A DNA stretch of 64,000 nt from Effrenium voratum (Eukaryota > Sar > Dinophyceae > Suessiales > Symbiodiniaceae), in contig CAUJNA010003241.1 in assembly GCA_963377175.1 (NCBI GenBank), forward strand, positions 591,775 through 655,774, in the 5' to 3' direction. Position numbers and translations under genes: made by a program. Under the pieces are notes generated by a model, which was not told the DNA's origin, did no database searches, and saw only the letters and a program-made list of their open reading frames with translations. Positions 1 to 10,300 of this stretch are shown here, piece by piece (the stretch's first letter is position 1; each line of letters starts with the position of its first letter).

Positions 1-82
1 GATAGTTCCCAGGCACCGGTCTATTCAACTACACCAGCTGGAAATTGTCTAGGGACTTCTATTGGTTGGAGAACATTCGTTA

Positions 83-171
83 TTTTCCCTTGTTGGTTTT
101 ACATGGAATCTATCACTACTGGACATATTTTTTTATTTTTTTCCGGGGGGCGACAAAGCAAATGTAAGGGA
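83..171. repeat. Dispersed repeat, GAATCTATCACTACTGGACAT family, copy 1
   Basis: Contains TTGGTTTTACATGGAATCTA then TCACTACTGGACATATTTTT and ends ...AAGCAAATG. Related copies lie at about 495-568, 4240-4290 and 38885-38955, with an inverted partial copy at about 39880-39940. It is non-coding and of unknown class. Confidence 0.5.
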
Positions 172-570
172 AGCTAGCCAAAGACTTGGTGGGTATGATC
201 TGCGAGCATTGGGCACGGTTTGATTGAACTACGGAGCTGATGCAGAGGTCCTGTGGTCGCCTGGCATCTTGTGTGAATGGTCTTTGTTTGTTTGCTGTTT
301 GCAGAAATGGTGTATCAAAACAGCGGGTATTTGTGCAAAAAGAAGCCCAGTTGGTATCCCCAACTCCGCAAGCCTTGCGGAGCCCAAAAACAAGAGATGC
401 ACGCTCCTCACCTGGAGCTGGGTGAACAAGCAATGGGTGAATCCCATCAAGCGCCCATTTACTCAAATGAATATGATTTTTTACTGTCCCGTGTTGGTTT
501 TACAGGCTCCGGGACAGGGAATCTATCACTACGTTTTGTTTTTTTTGGCAGGGGGCTCAAGCAAATGGCT

Positions 571-672
571 GTCGGTCAAAGATAGGTGCCCAAAATGGCT
601 TGCCCTGGTAAATGGAAACATGGACTAAAAACCTGCGGTCCAATTCCCGGTGGTTTAATTTTGACCCATACC
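571..672. mobile_element. MITE-like element, TGGGTCAAA family, copy 1
   Basis: About 100 bp with ends GTCGGTCAAA and TTTTGACCCATAC, and an internal ATGGAAACATGGAC / CTGCGGTCC block. Five relatives lie at 20772-20866, 56909-57002, 58650-58744, 60777-60874 and 61571-61670. It lies upstream of the visible gene 1 exons, probably in a gene 1 intron. Confidence 0.6.
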
Positions 673-1361
673 CAAATGGAAGCAAGGCAGCGGGCATCAT
701 GTATCCTTTTTCCCCTCAGACAAAGCGGCCAGGTCCAGCCAGAGAAGGCAGAACCTCAGCCGCTGGCCCAGGTTCAGCTCAGACCTCTGATTTGTGCCCC
801 ACTTTTTTGTGTCGCAAGGGTTTGGGGTTTAGGTTTGTGTCGCTCAGACCTCTGGTCTCTGATCTCTCTCAAGGTTTAGGTTTGTTTTTCTCAACCGCAA
901 GTGTTTGGGGGGGTGGCTCCTTCTCTTCCCCAGAATTCACGCGCGATCCGAGAGCCCGGAGTGGCCCAAGGCGCTTACCAGAACATCCGTGGCTGGAAAT
1001 GTGTCCATGTGGCTATGAACTTTCAGAGTACCTCAAAAGTGGTCGATGGACTCATGAATGATGTAACTCTGAATCCACCTAAATGATGTCCAAAGGGCCA
1101 GCAAGATTCATCGGCAGATTCGTTGCACCCCAAGGCCCAGTTCCAACGTTGCAAAGCGCATCGGGCTTCCTTTCAAGATACTTACGACTCGGCAGATTCT
1201 CCTAAGTTACCCCCTACTCCAAACACCCACTTTTTCTAGGGTATCTTTTGAAAAGCCTGGGTTTTCATGGTAAATACCTCTTTTTTTAGAGGGTAGACAT
1301 CATACCCTAAAAAAGGCGGATATTTGGAGTAGGGGGCAGACAAAGTCGGTTCCCCTGGCAG

Positions 1362-1505
1362 TCGGTCGCTTAGAACCCGACCGCCGGCTGTTTTTGATTC
1401 GGGGTTGACCTCTGTCGTGCCGAGGGCTTCGCCGGTAAAGCGGGCGACGCAGAAACGGGCACGGACCACGGTGATGCTGCGCAACATCCCCAACAACTAC
1501 ACCAG
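1362..1505 (+). CDS. Gene 1 exon: RNP2 exon (TTVMLRNIPNNYTR)
   Basis: The frame reads through a basic linker (ASPVKRATQKRAR) into TTVMLRNIPNNYTR, the first beta strand and RNP2 of a Mei2-type RRM. It ends phase 2 at AG followed by a GC donor (1506-1507), the same place as in genes 2 and 3. The start is uncertain: 1362 follows an AG, 1425 would be the AG-G alternative, and the frame stays open back to a stop at 1330. Confidence 0.8.
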
Positions 1506-4500
1506 GCCAGACGTGTGGCTGGACCACGGTGTGTATGTGTTTGTTTGTGTTTGTGTCTTCGGGTGGGGGTGGTGGGGTGGGGTAGGGGTGGGGTGGGTTG
1601 GGGTCGGGTGGGGTGGGGTGGGGTAAGTCGAGGTGGGGTGGCGTTTGTTCTTTGTTTCTTTTCTTGTTGTTTCTTTGTTTCCCTTGTTTTTTCGTTCGAT
1701 GAGATGGGCGGGGGGGGGTTCCAAAATTGGGGGGGGAATCCAACAATTGACAGGGCACTTCATCTTGCCAGGCCCGTAGAGTTATTGGATACGGTTCCTG
1801 CCCTCGCAAGACAGGCAAAATCTTCCCTGCTGAGCTAACTCCGTGAGTAACTTGTACTTTTCTGAAGACCACAAGTTTGGATTGGCCAGTCCACTCGCTC
1901 GGAAGTGAGTGAACCAGACATGTATGTGGGATTTGAGCTTCGTTCCTTGTGCCCGTTGTGGCTATTCCTGTGCCTCAAACCGGCAGGTGCTAAGGCATTT
2001 CACCATAGGTTGGTTTCCCAACTTTGCGATCGATTGCAAGGGTAATTGGCACGGTTTGCGCATTTTTCACGCGCCGCTGAAATGTGATATGCACAGTGCC
2101 CCGCAAAAGTTGTGGTCCGGGGGTTTGCTGACAGGATACCGGGATCAGTGGGTCCACTTTGGCATCACTAAACGGCTGATGTTCCACGATGGTGCAGGGA
2201 GCCCTCTTCCCCCACCTTTTGACGCCCACCTTTTGACGCCAAATGGAGAAGGTATCCGCTAACCTCCAGAAAAAAATCCTGAAGACTACAGGCAAGCACC
2301 TCAAAGTTGCTGGTGCGATAGATAGGGAGTGTGGGAATGAACGGCTTTGGTCCCCCTACAGCCTTAAAGGAAACCACGAGGGATGGTGTATAGGGGTCAT
2401 TCCAACTCATTCCCTGCCTATCGCACCAGCGAGCAAATCATCAACCATAACTTGGAGGCTCACAGCCATCCCCTTAGCTTCTTGGCCTTTTAGTGTTCAG
2501 TGCTAGTTCCCATTTGACCAACTAAAAGTTAAACTTTTAGCGGGGATCTGAGAGCAGCCCAGATAAATCCGCTGATCCAGGCAAATGTTTTTGGAGCTTC
2601 TGGACGACCAGGGCTTTTGGGGCAGCAACTTGGCACGTGCATCATGAGCAGGGCTCACTGCGGGTGAACGGGTGGTTAACCGTGCTACTGAGCCTTTGTG
2701 TGGGTCCGTGTTTTTTTTTTTGAGGTTACCCTCTTGATTGGTTTAAAGGGAGATCAAAAGGAAAACTGATGATCTTGGGGGTGTCCCAACAAAAAGGCGC
2801 AGCCGTGTACTTCATTCAAATCCAATTCTGACTTAGAGCTTCAGCACAGAGGGAAGTCGCTAGTCACGAAGCTCTGAACCCAACTGCCTGCACTGGCCTT
2901 TCAGTGACTTTGTTTGCTATGGCTTTGGCATTCTGCCAATTTTGATTCAAGCTCACCGGGTACAACGAGCTCACCATAGAGGTCCTTTACTTGCGGATCC
3001 CGTACAATTCGATCAGCTTTTGGAAGTATAGTAACATTTGCAGAGAATCGTTATGATCGGCGGGCAACTAGATCGTATTTTTTGTTGTGCAAGGTTGATC
3101 TGCACAAGGCCACCAGCGTATCCAGTGGTTTGTCACCAGCTGCCCGAAGCCCTGTTTACATGCGTAGCTCAGTTTGATTGACGCTGGTTTCAATTGGTTT
3201 CACCCGGCCGGCCTGTTTACGGATTGAGTAACATCAACTGGCACAAGGTGAAAGAGGTTGGAATCGGCACGCCATCTCAAAAGCCTGGGGCAACCACAAA
3301 TCGTGGGAGCGTCTGAATCAAATTGCCTCACGGATTTTCGTGTTCAACAGGTGTCTACCCTTAGAAGCTTGGCTTCTGAATAGCGAGCTAACCAATGGAA
3401 CCACCCGTAAGAAGCGAGGATGGCTGGCTTCCTACTATCTAGGAAACTGGGATGCACAAGGTAATGCAAAACGTGCTGCTCCGTGAACAAAGATGGGCGT
3501 GTGTCATAGGGAGTTGGACCCAAAAATTGATGCATCCAGAACAGGGTGCTAACTATTGGAAAAAAGAACGACACCCACCCACACACACACACACACCGCT
3601 TGGTGACCGACTCAAATTGATCTCTCGCCAGATATTTCTTTCAGTTGCCGCGCCGGCCCGGTGCTAGGCTACGACTTCGTGTATTTGCCCTGCGACTTTC
3701 AGCGGGACTCCAACCTGGGCTACGCCTTTGTGAACCTGCAGGTCGTGGCTCGAAATAGGGCCTCACTGGGTTCTAGGCCTTTGTTTTTTTCCGAAACCCC
3801 ACTGGGCAACTGGGTATCCATTTGCTTGATGCCAATTAATGATTGATTATATCCACATAGCACGTGATATATGCTAGGGAAATGCATGTTGTCCAACCCC
3901 TAAACCTCTTGTTTAGCCCAAACAACGGCGTGCCCCTTTTTTTTTGGGGGGGGGGAGTTGTTTTTTGTTTATAATAATTTAAACATGGATACACTTTTTT
4001 CGCCTGAGTCAAAGGGCATCTGAGGATACGCCGTGAAGGATGTGCTGTTTATAACTTGGTCGGTTTGCCTCGGTTCCAATGAGTCGAGGATTCGGTGGAC
4101 CGCTTCTGGGACATCTTCGATGGCTTCTCCCGGTGGTCCTTGCCCTCAGCAAAGGCGGGGCTCTCTGGCCCGGTGCTTCCGGAGCCATGTGAAGGATTTC
4201 TTCCGTGTGCTTAAGCATAAGTCTTATTTCTTGCAGGGTTCTAAAGGCAATCTATCACTGGAAATATTTGTTCTTTTCGAGTGGACTCAAGCAAATGTAA
4301 GACGCATCATGGCTCCCCTTACTCGCTATCGCTGAGCAGGGCTTCCCCTTAGCCTCGGGAATGAATCTGTGGATTTCGAACGGATTTCCGGGCGCAAATT
4401 TGGCCGCGCTTGTTTTCGGTGGCGCTTTTCCCCGCCGCCTCAGGTCCACTGACTTGGAACAAGACGGGCTTTAGGGAACATGGATTCCAAGACCTCAGTC

Positions 4501-5410
4501 AGGTCTGGCAACGTGGATTGGAGGTACCCTTAAGAGCTTGGATTTCCGAAGTGGTCCCTTTGCCTAAGCCCTTCCCTCCCCAAAACGGTACATGAAATGG
4601 TATACCCACCTTTGTCAACCCCAAAAATCAAATCCGAAAAAGCTCGGCGCGGCGCTCGGCTCTCTCTTTTTTCTCAGGTGTGCGAGGTCACCTGGTCTGG
4701 ACCACACCAGGGGCTGAACGCTCACGTCGAGCGCTACCGAAACAGCCCTGTGATGCACAGGAGCGGCTGGCGATCGGTTTCGGTGCGACCGGAGTGGCTC
4801 CATCGTTTTTCACGCCCCCCAAATGGCGCAGCGGTGGCTGTTCCTTTCGGCTTCCCTGAAAAACGAGAAAAGGGGTAGCATCCTCAAAAAAAGGCCAACA
4901 TGTCGATTTTTAAATGGTACGTGTTTCGTGATTAAAATCCTCAATTGACAACGGCGTTCAGCATGGCTCTTGGGAAGGTCCACTGGAACCGTTCAGTTTG
5001 TTTGACAGCTTGTTTGTGGCATTCGGGGTGAGTTTCAGGTGGTTAGGATATGAGGGCTCCCTCAGTTTTGCGCCACGGATACCAACAAAAGCAACAAGCG
5101 TCATGTTGGCTCAGAACAACGCGACCGCAAGCCTTTGACTTTCAACTTGTCCACTTCAGGGTGTGGGTCTCCAAAACCCCGCTTCATCCTGTTTGTTTGA
5201 AGTACCCTTTGGTTGCTTCAAAGTGAAAGGAACGCCAAAAAGGACCTCCAGTACTTCCCGCCATGTGTCCAAATCCTACCAACAAAAACGCCTTGCTGCC
5301 AGCCTGACAGGAGCGTTCCGCAGAAGTACAAGCCGATGGTCTTCGCCCAAGGGGACCCCGTCCCTTTCCCGCCTCCTACCAGGCGCTTGAAGGCTCCAAC
5401 GACTCGCTGA
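1362..5410 (+). CDS. Mei2-like RNA-binding protein, gene 1 of tandem array (5'-partial)
   Basis: Six exons give a continuous Mei2-type C-terminal RRM: 1362(start uncertain)-1505, 2581-2621, 3668-3741, 4083-4154, 4678-4760 and 5311-5410 (TGA at 5408-5410). Phases fit at every join. RNP2 is VMLRNIP, RNP1 is NLGYAFVN, then DRFWDIFDGF, EVTWSGPHQGL, RYRNSPVMH and YKPMVF...FPPPTRR. This order is diagnostic of the RRM_2 domain of Mei2/AML proteins, which bind RNA. The acidic and aromatic core is intact and I see no internal stop, so the domain looks functional. N-terminal exons like those of genes 2 and 3 are not visible upstream, so they probably lie before the window. Donors are GC three times, GA once and one ambiguous. 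Known of the family: RNA binding and meiotic or developmental control in yeast and plants. Inferred: a similar biochemical role here, target unknown. Confidence 0.85.
1536..1640. repeat. GT-rich then GGGGT low-complexity tract
   Basis: A TGTTTG run passes into GGGTGGGGT repeats on the + strand. It starts just inside the gene 1 intron that follows the RNP2 exon, and the G-runs could form a quadruplex. Open frames here are compositional artefacts. Confidence 0.8.
2309..2430. mobile_element. MITE-like element with TIR GCTGGTGCGATAG
   Basis: The ends are inverted repeats: GCTGGTGCGATAG(A)TAGGGA on the left, TCCCTGCCTATCGCACCAGC on the right. About 122 bp, no coding capacity. It lies in the gene 1 intron between the RNP2 and helix 1 exons. 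Related sequence (GGAATGAGTTGGAATGACCCC ... TTCCCTACCTATCGCA) recurs in inverted orientation at about 42713-42852, and a fragment at 9628-9675. Confidence 0.7.
2581..2621 (+). CDS. Gene 1 exon: RRM helix 1 (QMFLELLDDQGF)
   Basis: A 41-nt micro-exon after ...GATCCAG. Its first G completes the Arg codon of the previous exon, then it encodes QMFLELLDDQGFW, the helix that follows NNYTR in Mei2 RRMs. A GC donor follows at 2622. Found by homology to genes 2 and 3. Confidence 0.75.
3668..3741 (+). CDS. Gene 1 exon: RNP1 (YDFVYLPCDF...NLGYAFVNL)
   Basis: Encodes GYDFVYLPCDF then NLGYAFVNLQ, beta 2 and beta 3 (RNP1) of the Mei2 RRM. The acceptor is GTGCTAG; the first two bases complete a Gly codon. 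The product is one residue shorter than genes 2 and 3 before YDF. The 3' boundary is ambiguous because GTCG occurs at both ends of the following intron. Confidence 0.8.
4083..4154 (+). CDS. Gene 1 exon: RRM helix 2 (DRFWDIFDGFSRW)
   Basis: Encodes VEDSVDRFWDIFDGFSRW then SLPSAK, the helix 2 block of the Mei2 RRM. It ends phase 0 at AAG before a GC donor (4155), exactly as in genes 2 and 3. The start may be 4083 or 4084, depending on how the GTCG repeat is split. Confidence 0.8.
4678..4760 (+). CDS. Gene 1 exon: VCEVTWSGPHQGL...RYRNSPVMH
   Basis: An 83-nt exon after a pyrimidine-rich TTTTTTCTCAG acceptor. It encodes VCEVTWSGPHQGL, then AHVERYRNSPVMH, the last RRM strand and the Mei2-specific extension. 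Length and phases are identical to the equivalent exons of genes 2 and 3. The next bases are GA, so the intron is GA-AG. Confidence 0.85.
5311..5410 (+). CDS. Gene 1 last exon: SVPQKYKP...FPPPTRR
   Basis: Encodes SVPQKYKPMVFAQGDPVPFP followed by PPTRRLKAPTTR and TGA (5408-5410). This is the conserved Mei2 C-terminal tail (VP.EYKP..F, then FP.PT). It joins the previous exon in phase 2 across a 9-nt repeat, ACAGGAGCG, present at both junctions. Confidence 0.85.
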
Positions 5411-7223
5411 GGCCGGCCGCGATCCGCTGCAAAAGACTCGTTTGGAAAGCCAACCAGTTTTCGGAAAACCAACCAGTTTTTTTTGTTTATTTTTAGTTTT
5501 TTTTCTTCTTCTTTTTTTCGGAAAACCCTGGGCTCCTCGTGATTCTCCCTACTTGCAAAAGCTGGCAGCTTCTTAGTGCAGGTCGGTGTCCGTGTCATTC
5601 TTCCTACCCAGACCTAGTTCCCGGGGCCTGGAGCATGCAGCATCGGGTCGCAGATTTGGCTTCCTTACGGAAATGGGATGGCCCCAAATTCGAGAACTCT
5701 GGTAACTCATGGTCAGTTCACTTGAGCCATAGCTGAAGGTTAAATCATCGCTGCGGATCTCCGCCTTGAGGGAAAACTATCGTAACTCGTCGAATTCGCC
5801 TGGAATTGGCACTACGGGGGGGGAAGGGGTTGGGGGGGTTGAAGCGTGGTTGGGGTTGCTGGCCAGTGGGGTGGGCGAAGCTGACTTTTCTCAGATATCT
5901 TTCTCAGACTTGACATGCTGCGGCAAAGGAAGCTCAACGGAGGCACCGCACTTTTCCAGCAAAGGCTCCGGATGTTGCCTCTGCGAATTCCCCTGGCAGA
6001 TGCCAGCATTGGGACCCCCACAGAAAGCTTCTGAAAACGTTTCGATCAGAACACCTAGGTTCCAAGAACCCTTCATTCCCAGACCGATGTAGGAAGTATG
6101 TACCCAGATCCCTTCACATGTGCCGAATGTTGGTCTACAGTACCTAGTGTGAGTGGGACCTGGAGTTCCCCCCGGCCAGCGGCGAAAACCCCCACGTTTC
6201 CAGCTCGATTTCCAGGCGCTCTCTCCCGGAAGGCAGAAGCTGCCAAGCGACAAGTGTCTTGGTTGCAGCCCGGATCACTCATAAAAACCATGCCCCGATG
6301 AAGTACAGTGTGGTGTGTTTAGGTCGTGTTGTTTTGCGTTGCAGGCTTCAAAGGTAAAACATGTTGCGGGGAGCTGACATTCAGGCAGAGACCAAGGAGT
6401 GACTTAGGCACTTTCATGGTTGTTGTTGGGAAACATGTTACTTTTTGCTTATTGTGGTTTAGTGGTTGAAATCCAAATCCGCTTAACTGCTAAAACCCAA
6501 ATAAGTCGTTGCTCCCCAAACGTCAACCCACCGACTTGTCGTTCTGTCTGATTTGTCGCCGGGATGTGTGACTTTGATCCAATTCCTGGGGCTTCTGAGA
6601 GTCGGATCGGATGGAGTTGAGGGATGGGAATCTTCAGCCTCTGAACAAAACGTGCCTGACATTCTACGCATTTGCCCGGCCTTGAGATAAAAACCTATCG
6701 CGCCTCTTTCTTTGGATGCGCCCATTTGGCGGGTTGACTTCAAACCAAAGGGAAACCAATTGTTGGGGGTCCATTCCGAGTCAGATCCAGATCTAGATTT
6801 GGTCTTGGCAGGCATTGCCTGACCAGCACCAACCCAACCATCAGCATCTTGTATTAATTGTTTGAGGGAACCCTGACATTTTTTTTAGTGGGGCAACGTT
6901 GGGCATGTTTTGACCGTCATCTACCGCGTGTTGAGTTCTTCATGGTGCCTCTTGATAAAGAGGAACAGAAGCCTTTGAGGTCTGGCACCCTCCGCCAGTT
7001 TTTGTGCATGAAGTGTACAGTTTGTAGCCATGGGTGGCCATGGGTCACCACCTATGGCTCCATTTTGGGGCGGATGAACACTCATGTACCACCTATTTTG
7101 ATGTTCACCAGGGGTACAGGGTTTTGACCCACAGCCCTGTGTCCTGAAAACTGGTACTCCATGTTGTCAACCCTTCCTGCATCTCGCGAGTCTTGCTATG
7201 TGCTTGTTTGCATGTTCCTTCAG
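5411..7223 (+). other. Spacer between gene 1 stop and first supported gene 2 exon
   Basis: The gene 2 transcription start is probably here, but no promoter can be recognised; dinoflagellate promoters lack a TATA box as a rule. A stretch at about 5915-6060 is open in two frames with coding-like composition (one reads DMLRQRKLNGGTALFQQRLR). It could be an early gene 2 exon, but nothing decides between the frames. Confidence 0.35.
7024..7131. mobile_element. MITE-like element, TATGGCTCCATTTTGGGG family, copy 1
   Basis: Carries GCCATGGGTCACCACCTATG, then GGCTCCATTTTGGGG, ATGTTCACCAGGGGTACAGG and TTTTGACCCACAGC. A closely similar copy lies at 18370-18472. More diverged copies lie at about 36128-36247, 58893-59026 and, truncated, 47360-47452. 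Non-coding. Confidence 0.6.
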
Positions 7224-7384
7224 GGCTCGGCAAGGACTTCTCTCGTGAACCAGACCAACTGCGGAATGAGTGTCAAGCTCTTGTTTCGGCGCCGCGCGAG
7301 GCGAGGTCAATCCTTGAACAGAGGCCTCTCGCTTCCTTTTTCAGCAGCTTGGATGAAGAAATCCGCCCGAGTTCATGGGGTGGG
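7224..7384 (+). CDS. Gene 2 candidate N-terminal exon (LGKDFSREPDQLRNECQ...)
   Basis: After TTCCTTCAG the frame encodes LGKDFSREPDQLRNECQALV, continuing through EARSILEQ and SSLDEEIRPSSW, with coding-like codon choice. It ends phase 0 before GTAAAC, a good GT donor, which suits the phase 0 start of the next exon at 11679. No homologue in gene 3 was recognised. No family assigned. Confidence 0.45.
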
Positions 7385-10300
7385 GTAAACGCTTGGCGCT
7401 GCCCCTATCCCTCGCCGGAAGATCGGCCGGGAGTTTTGGTTAGCTTTGCCTTGAAGTGCATTTTGTTTTTCTCGAGTCGGCGCACTGCGCGAGCTGGTTT
7501 CCAAGATGGTGGGTGCCTTATGGCTGGCAGGCAGGCAGCAGATGAAGGGGCTTGAGGCTGAGATGTCGTCCAAGTTGCCTTCAACCGGGCCATTTGGAAT
7601 GAAACAGCTTTAGATTGTCACACTCACTTGATCTTGCGCGATGTCCCAAGGTTAGTTGGCCATTTCAGCAACATTCCTGTAAAGAATGGGAGAGACGTGG
7701 AGTTTTTAAATGTGCTGACTATAATATATATATATATATATATATATTGCCAGGGCAGTTTGTTTCTTGATTCCCCGTTGGTGTTGCTATCAGTTTTGTC
7801 CCTTATTGGTTTCTGGCGGGAATTAGTATTGTCGGCCAGAGTCCCTTAGACGGTAGCAGACATGGCGATGTTTGGTCCAGAAAGTGGCACAAAAGGGACC
7901 CGTACCCCGCAGGGGACGCCACTGAAAGAAATCGCTGTTGAAGCGAAAGAGCAACGGTCCTGGCTTGTCCAATCACAGTGGGAGAGAAGCGCCAGCTCTT
8001 GTCACTTTGTAACTTTACAAACTGGAGTCGACCTTGCCACGCTGAGGACTGGCCGCCCCCTGACTTTTGAGAGCCTTTGTGGCACAGCCCCATCATGACA
8101 TCCACGCGTGAGTTCTTCGGCATCAGACGCTCGGAATCCGAGCCGCCCATTGGTTTGGCAGTTTGGCGTGTTGGAAGCGGGGTTCTCGAGTTGCAAGACT
8201 CTGGTTTACATGCGCATGGCAACGCCCAATGACTGCAAAAAGTGACATTGCGCAACCCATGTATCTTGAGTCTGGTCATGTGTGCAGGGAGCCAGTTGGG
8301 CCCTCAGAGCACATCACAGCGCCGCCGAACCCACAGCGTGTCGTGGCGCGAAGTCGTGCGAAATTTGATGTCATGGGGGCGTGCTGGTTGGCTGACCTTT
8401 TGTGCAATATGGGTGCGTCCAAAACCTGGGCCCGCTGCGGTTTCCCGTGAAAATTCGGGGGACCCTCGAAACGCGCGGCTCACGTTTCTGATTCAATTTT
8501 GGAGACACCCGCACTGGTCCGCCAATGCACACAAAGCGTCCACACAAGGTTTCTTGTCGGAGGGCACTGGCCTTTGCCCGAGCCAGTCCGGAGCTACCGT
8601 CGGACCGCTCCGAAATTTCGTTTCGCCACAGCTGGTTCTGGTTCTCGAGGTTTGGAGTTGGAATGACTCACTCGAAATTCTCTGAGAACCATCGAGTTGA
8701 CAGGCCAGGTGTTTTGTACAGCTGGAAAACACCGTTTTTCTACCGCTTTCCCGCTGCCAGAGATGAGCGTTGGGTTCAGCTGGCGCTGAGTGGGAATTTT
8801 GTGCAGTGCTCCAACAAGTGAGCGTTGGCCAATCCATCGCGAGATAAATTAGAAATAAGAAGAACTGCTCAGTTATTCAGTGGCACCCTTTTTCCTTTTT
8901 TGTTGGTGGCTGCCCCGGTAAAAATGTTTCTTTGTTTCCAGTGTCACTGAACAACTGAGACTGGCGTCTCATTTGCTTTTGATGCGTCACTTGAGCCATC
9001 GCGCCATGGACACATACTTTGTTATGAGTCCAGAAGGAAGAACACCAAATGACAGTCTAAACGCAACGGCCCGCTCACGCAGTTGATCACCTGGCGGTAG
9101 CTTAATCAAGCATGGCCAGGTGTCAAACATCGGATTGTAGAGTAGTAGGGTTCGCTGAAAGAAGCTTGCACAACCTGCCCATTTAGCTGTTTTCCCTTTT
9201 ACTTTTGGAGGGATCAGCGCTATTTATGACTTTCACCCTGCCCCCCACCTCGCCGCAGCCCTTAATTTGGCTTTGCAAAGGAGGGGGCGGGCAGTTGGAG
9301 ACTTGGCGTGCAAGAAACGCCGAACCAGGAGGACCAGGAGAAGCCGAGTGTGTGTTTTTTTTTTTGGCGGGGGGGGGGGGGTGGCAGGCCGTGTTCAGAG
9401 GCCGAAACATCAGGTTACCCCAAATTGGTGGTTTGGATTGGTGGTTTGGGGATTTGAACTAGTTGTTCTTGTAGAAGGTAAATGGGAAACTGGATGACCG
9501 CTAAACCCCCGATTCAACTCCAAACCAATTCGCGGGAAGCTGATTAAACAATTGCCCGGTCTGAATAGTCACCCAAGAGCCGAGAGGTTTTCACTGGAAT
9601 GAACCTTTTGGAGATTCCCTGAAAGGTAATCATAGGGGATGGTTTATAGGTGTCATTCCAACTCATTCCCTGTTTGGCCGTTCCAATGGCTGATGGCTCG
9701 CCCGTCCAAAGGGCTGGTTTTCGGTCCGATGCGAGTCGGTGCGGTGGTACCCACTCAGGCGGTTTTCAACCAGAGATCGAGCTCAGCTGGGTTTGCTTGA
9801 TCAAATCTCATCAAATGTAAGTAGAGGGCCAGATTGGGAGGGTCTAGATTGGGATGGTTTTTAAGACAACCCCAGAAATATATTTTGTGTATGTTTAAAG
9901 TGTTTTTTGGCAAGGTAATTCATATATTTGCAGATTTACTTAAATCATGGTATTTCCTGCAAAGGTATGGTTTGAGCACAGTGTAGTTTCTTGATCTATG
10001 CTGGCACTGACGGGCACAATGTGAGTGAGAGGCTGATTGATTGATTTGATTTGATTGATTGATTGATTGACTGACTGACTGACTGACTGACTGACTGACT
10101 GACTGACTGACTGACTGACTGGTTGATTGATTGATTGATGGATGGATGGATGGATGGATTGATTGATTGATTGATTGATTGATGGATTGAGTGGGCAGCT
10201 CATGACACATTGTGATTCTGAAGGCTGTGGAAGGTCATGTCAAGTGCATCAGAAAGCATGGTAGTTTGGAAACAATCAATTTGGCATGTCTCACAACAAC

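Larger units (their letters stand above)
1..1361 (+). other. Region without supported exon (probable gene 1 intron or 5' part)
   Basis: Apart from the two repeats listed I see no exon I can support. A GC-rich patch at 935-985, between an AG acceptor and an AG-GC, could be a short exon. It has no match in the paralogues and its frame is undecided. Confidence 0.4.

Noticed and set aside
548..566. GGCTCAAG as a spliced-leader relic
   Set aside because: It lacks the preceding CCATTTT and is part of a dispersed repeat tail seen elsewhere as GACTCAAG and GCTTAAG.
7803..8279. 158-codon open frame on the - strand
   Set aside because: No recognisable motif, no coding texture better than chance, and it lies within a gene 2 intron on the opposite strand.
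9920..10210. Gln/Ser-rich frames on the - strand
   Set aside because: Translation of the TGAT/TGAC tetranucleotide array.
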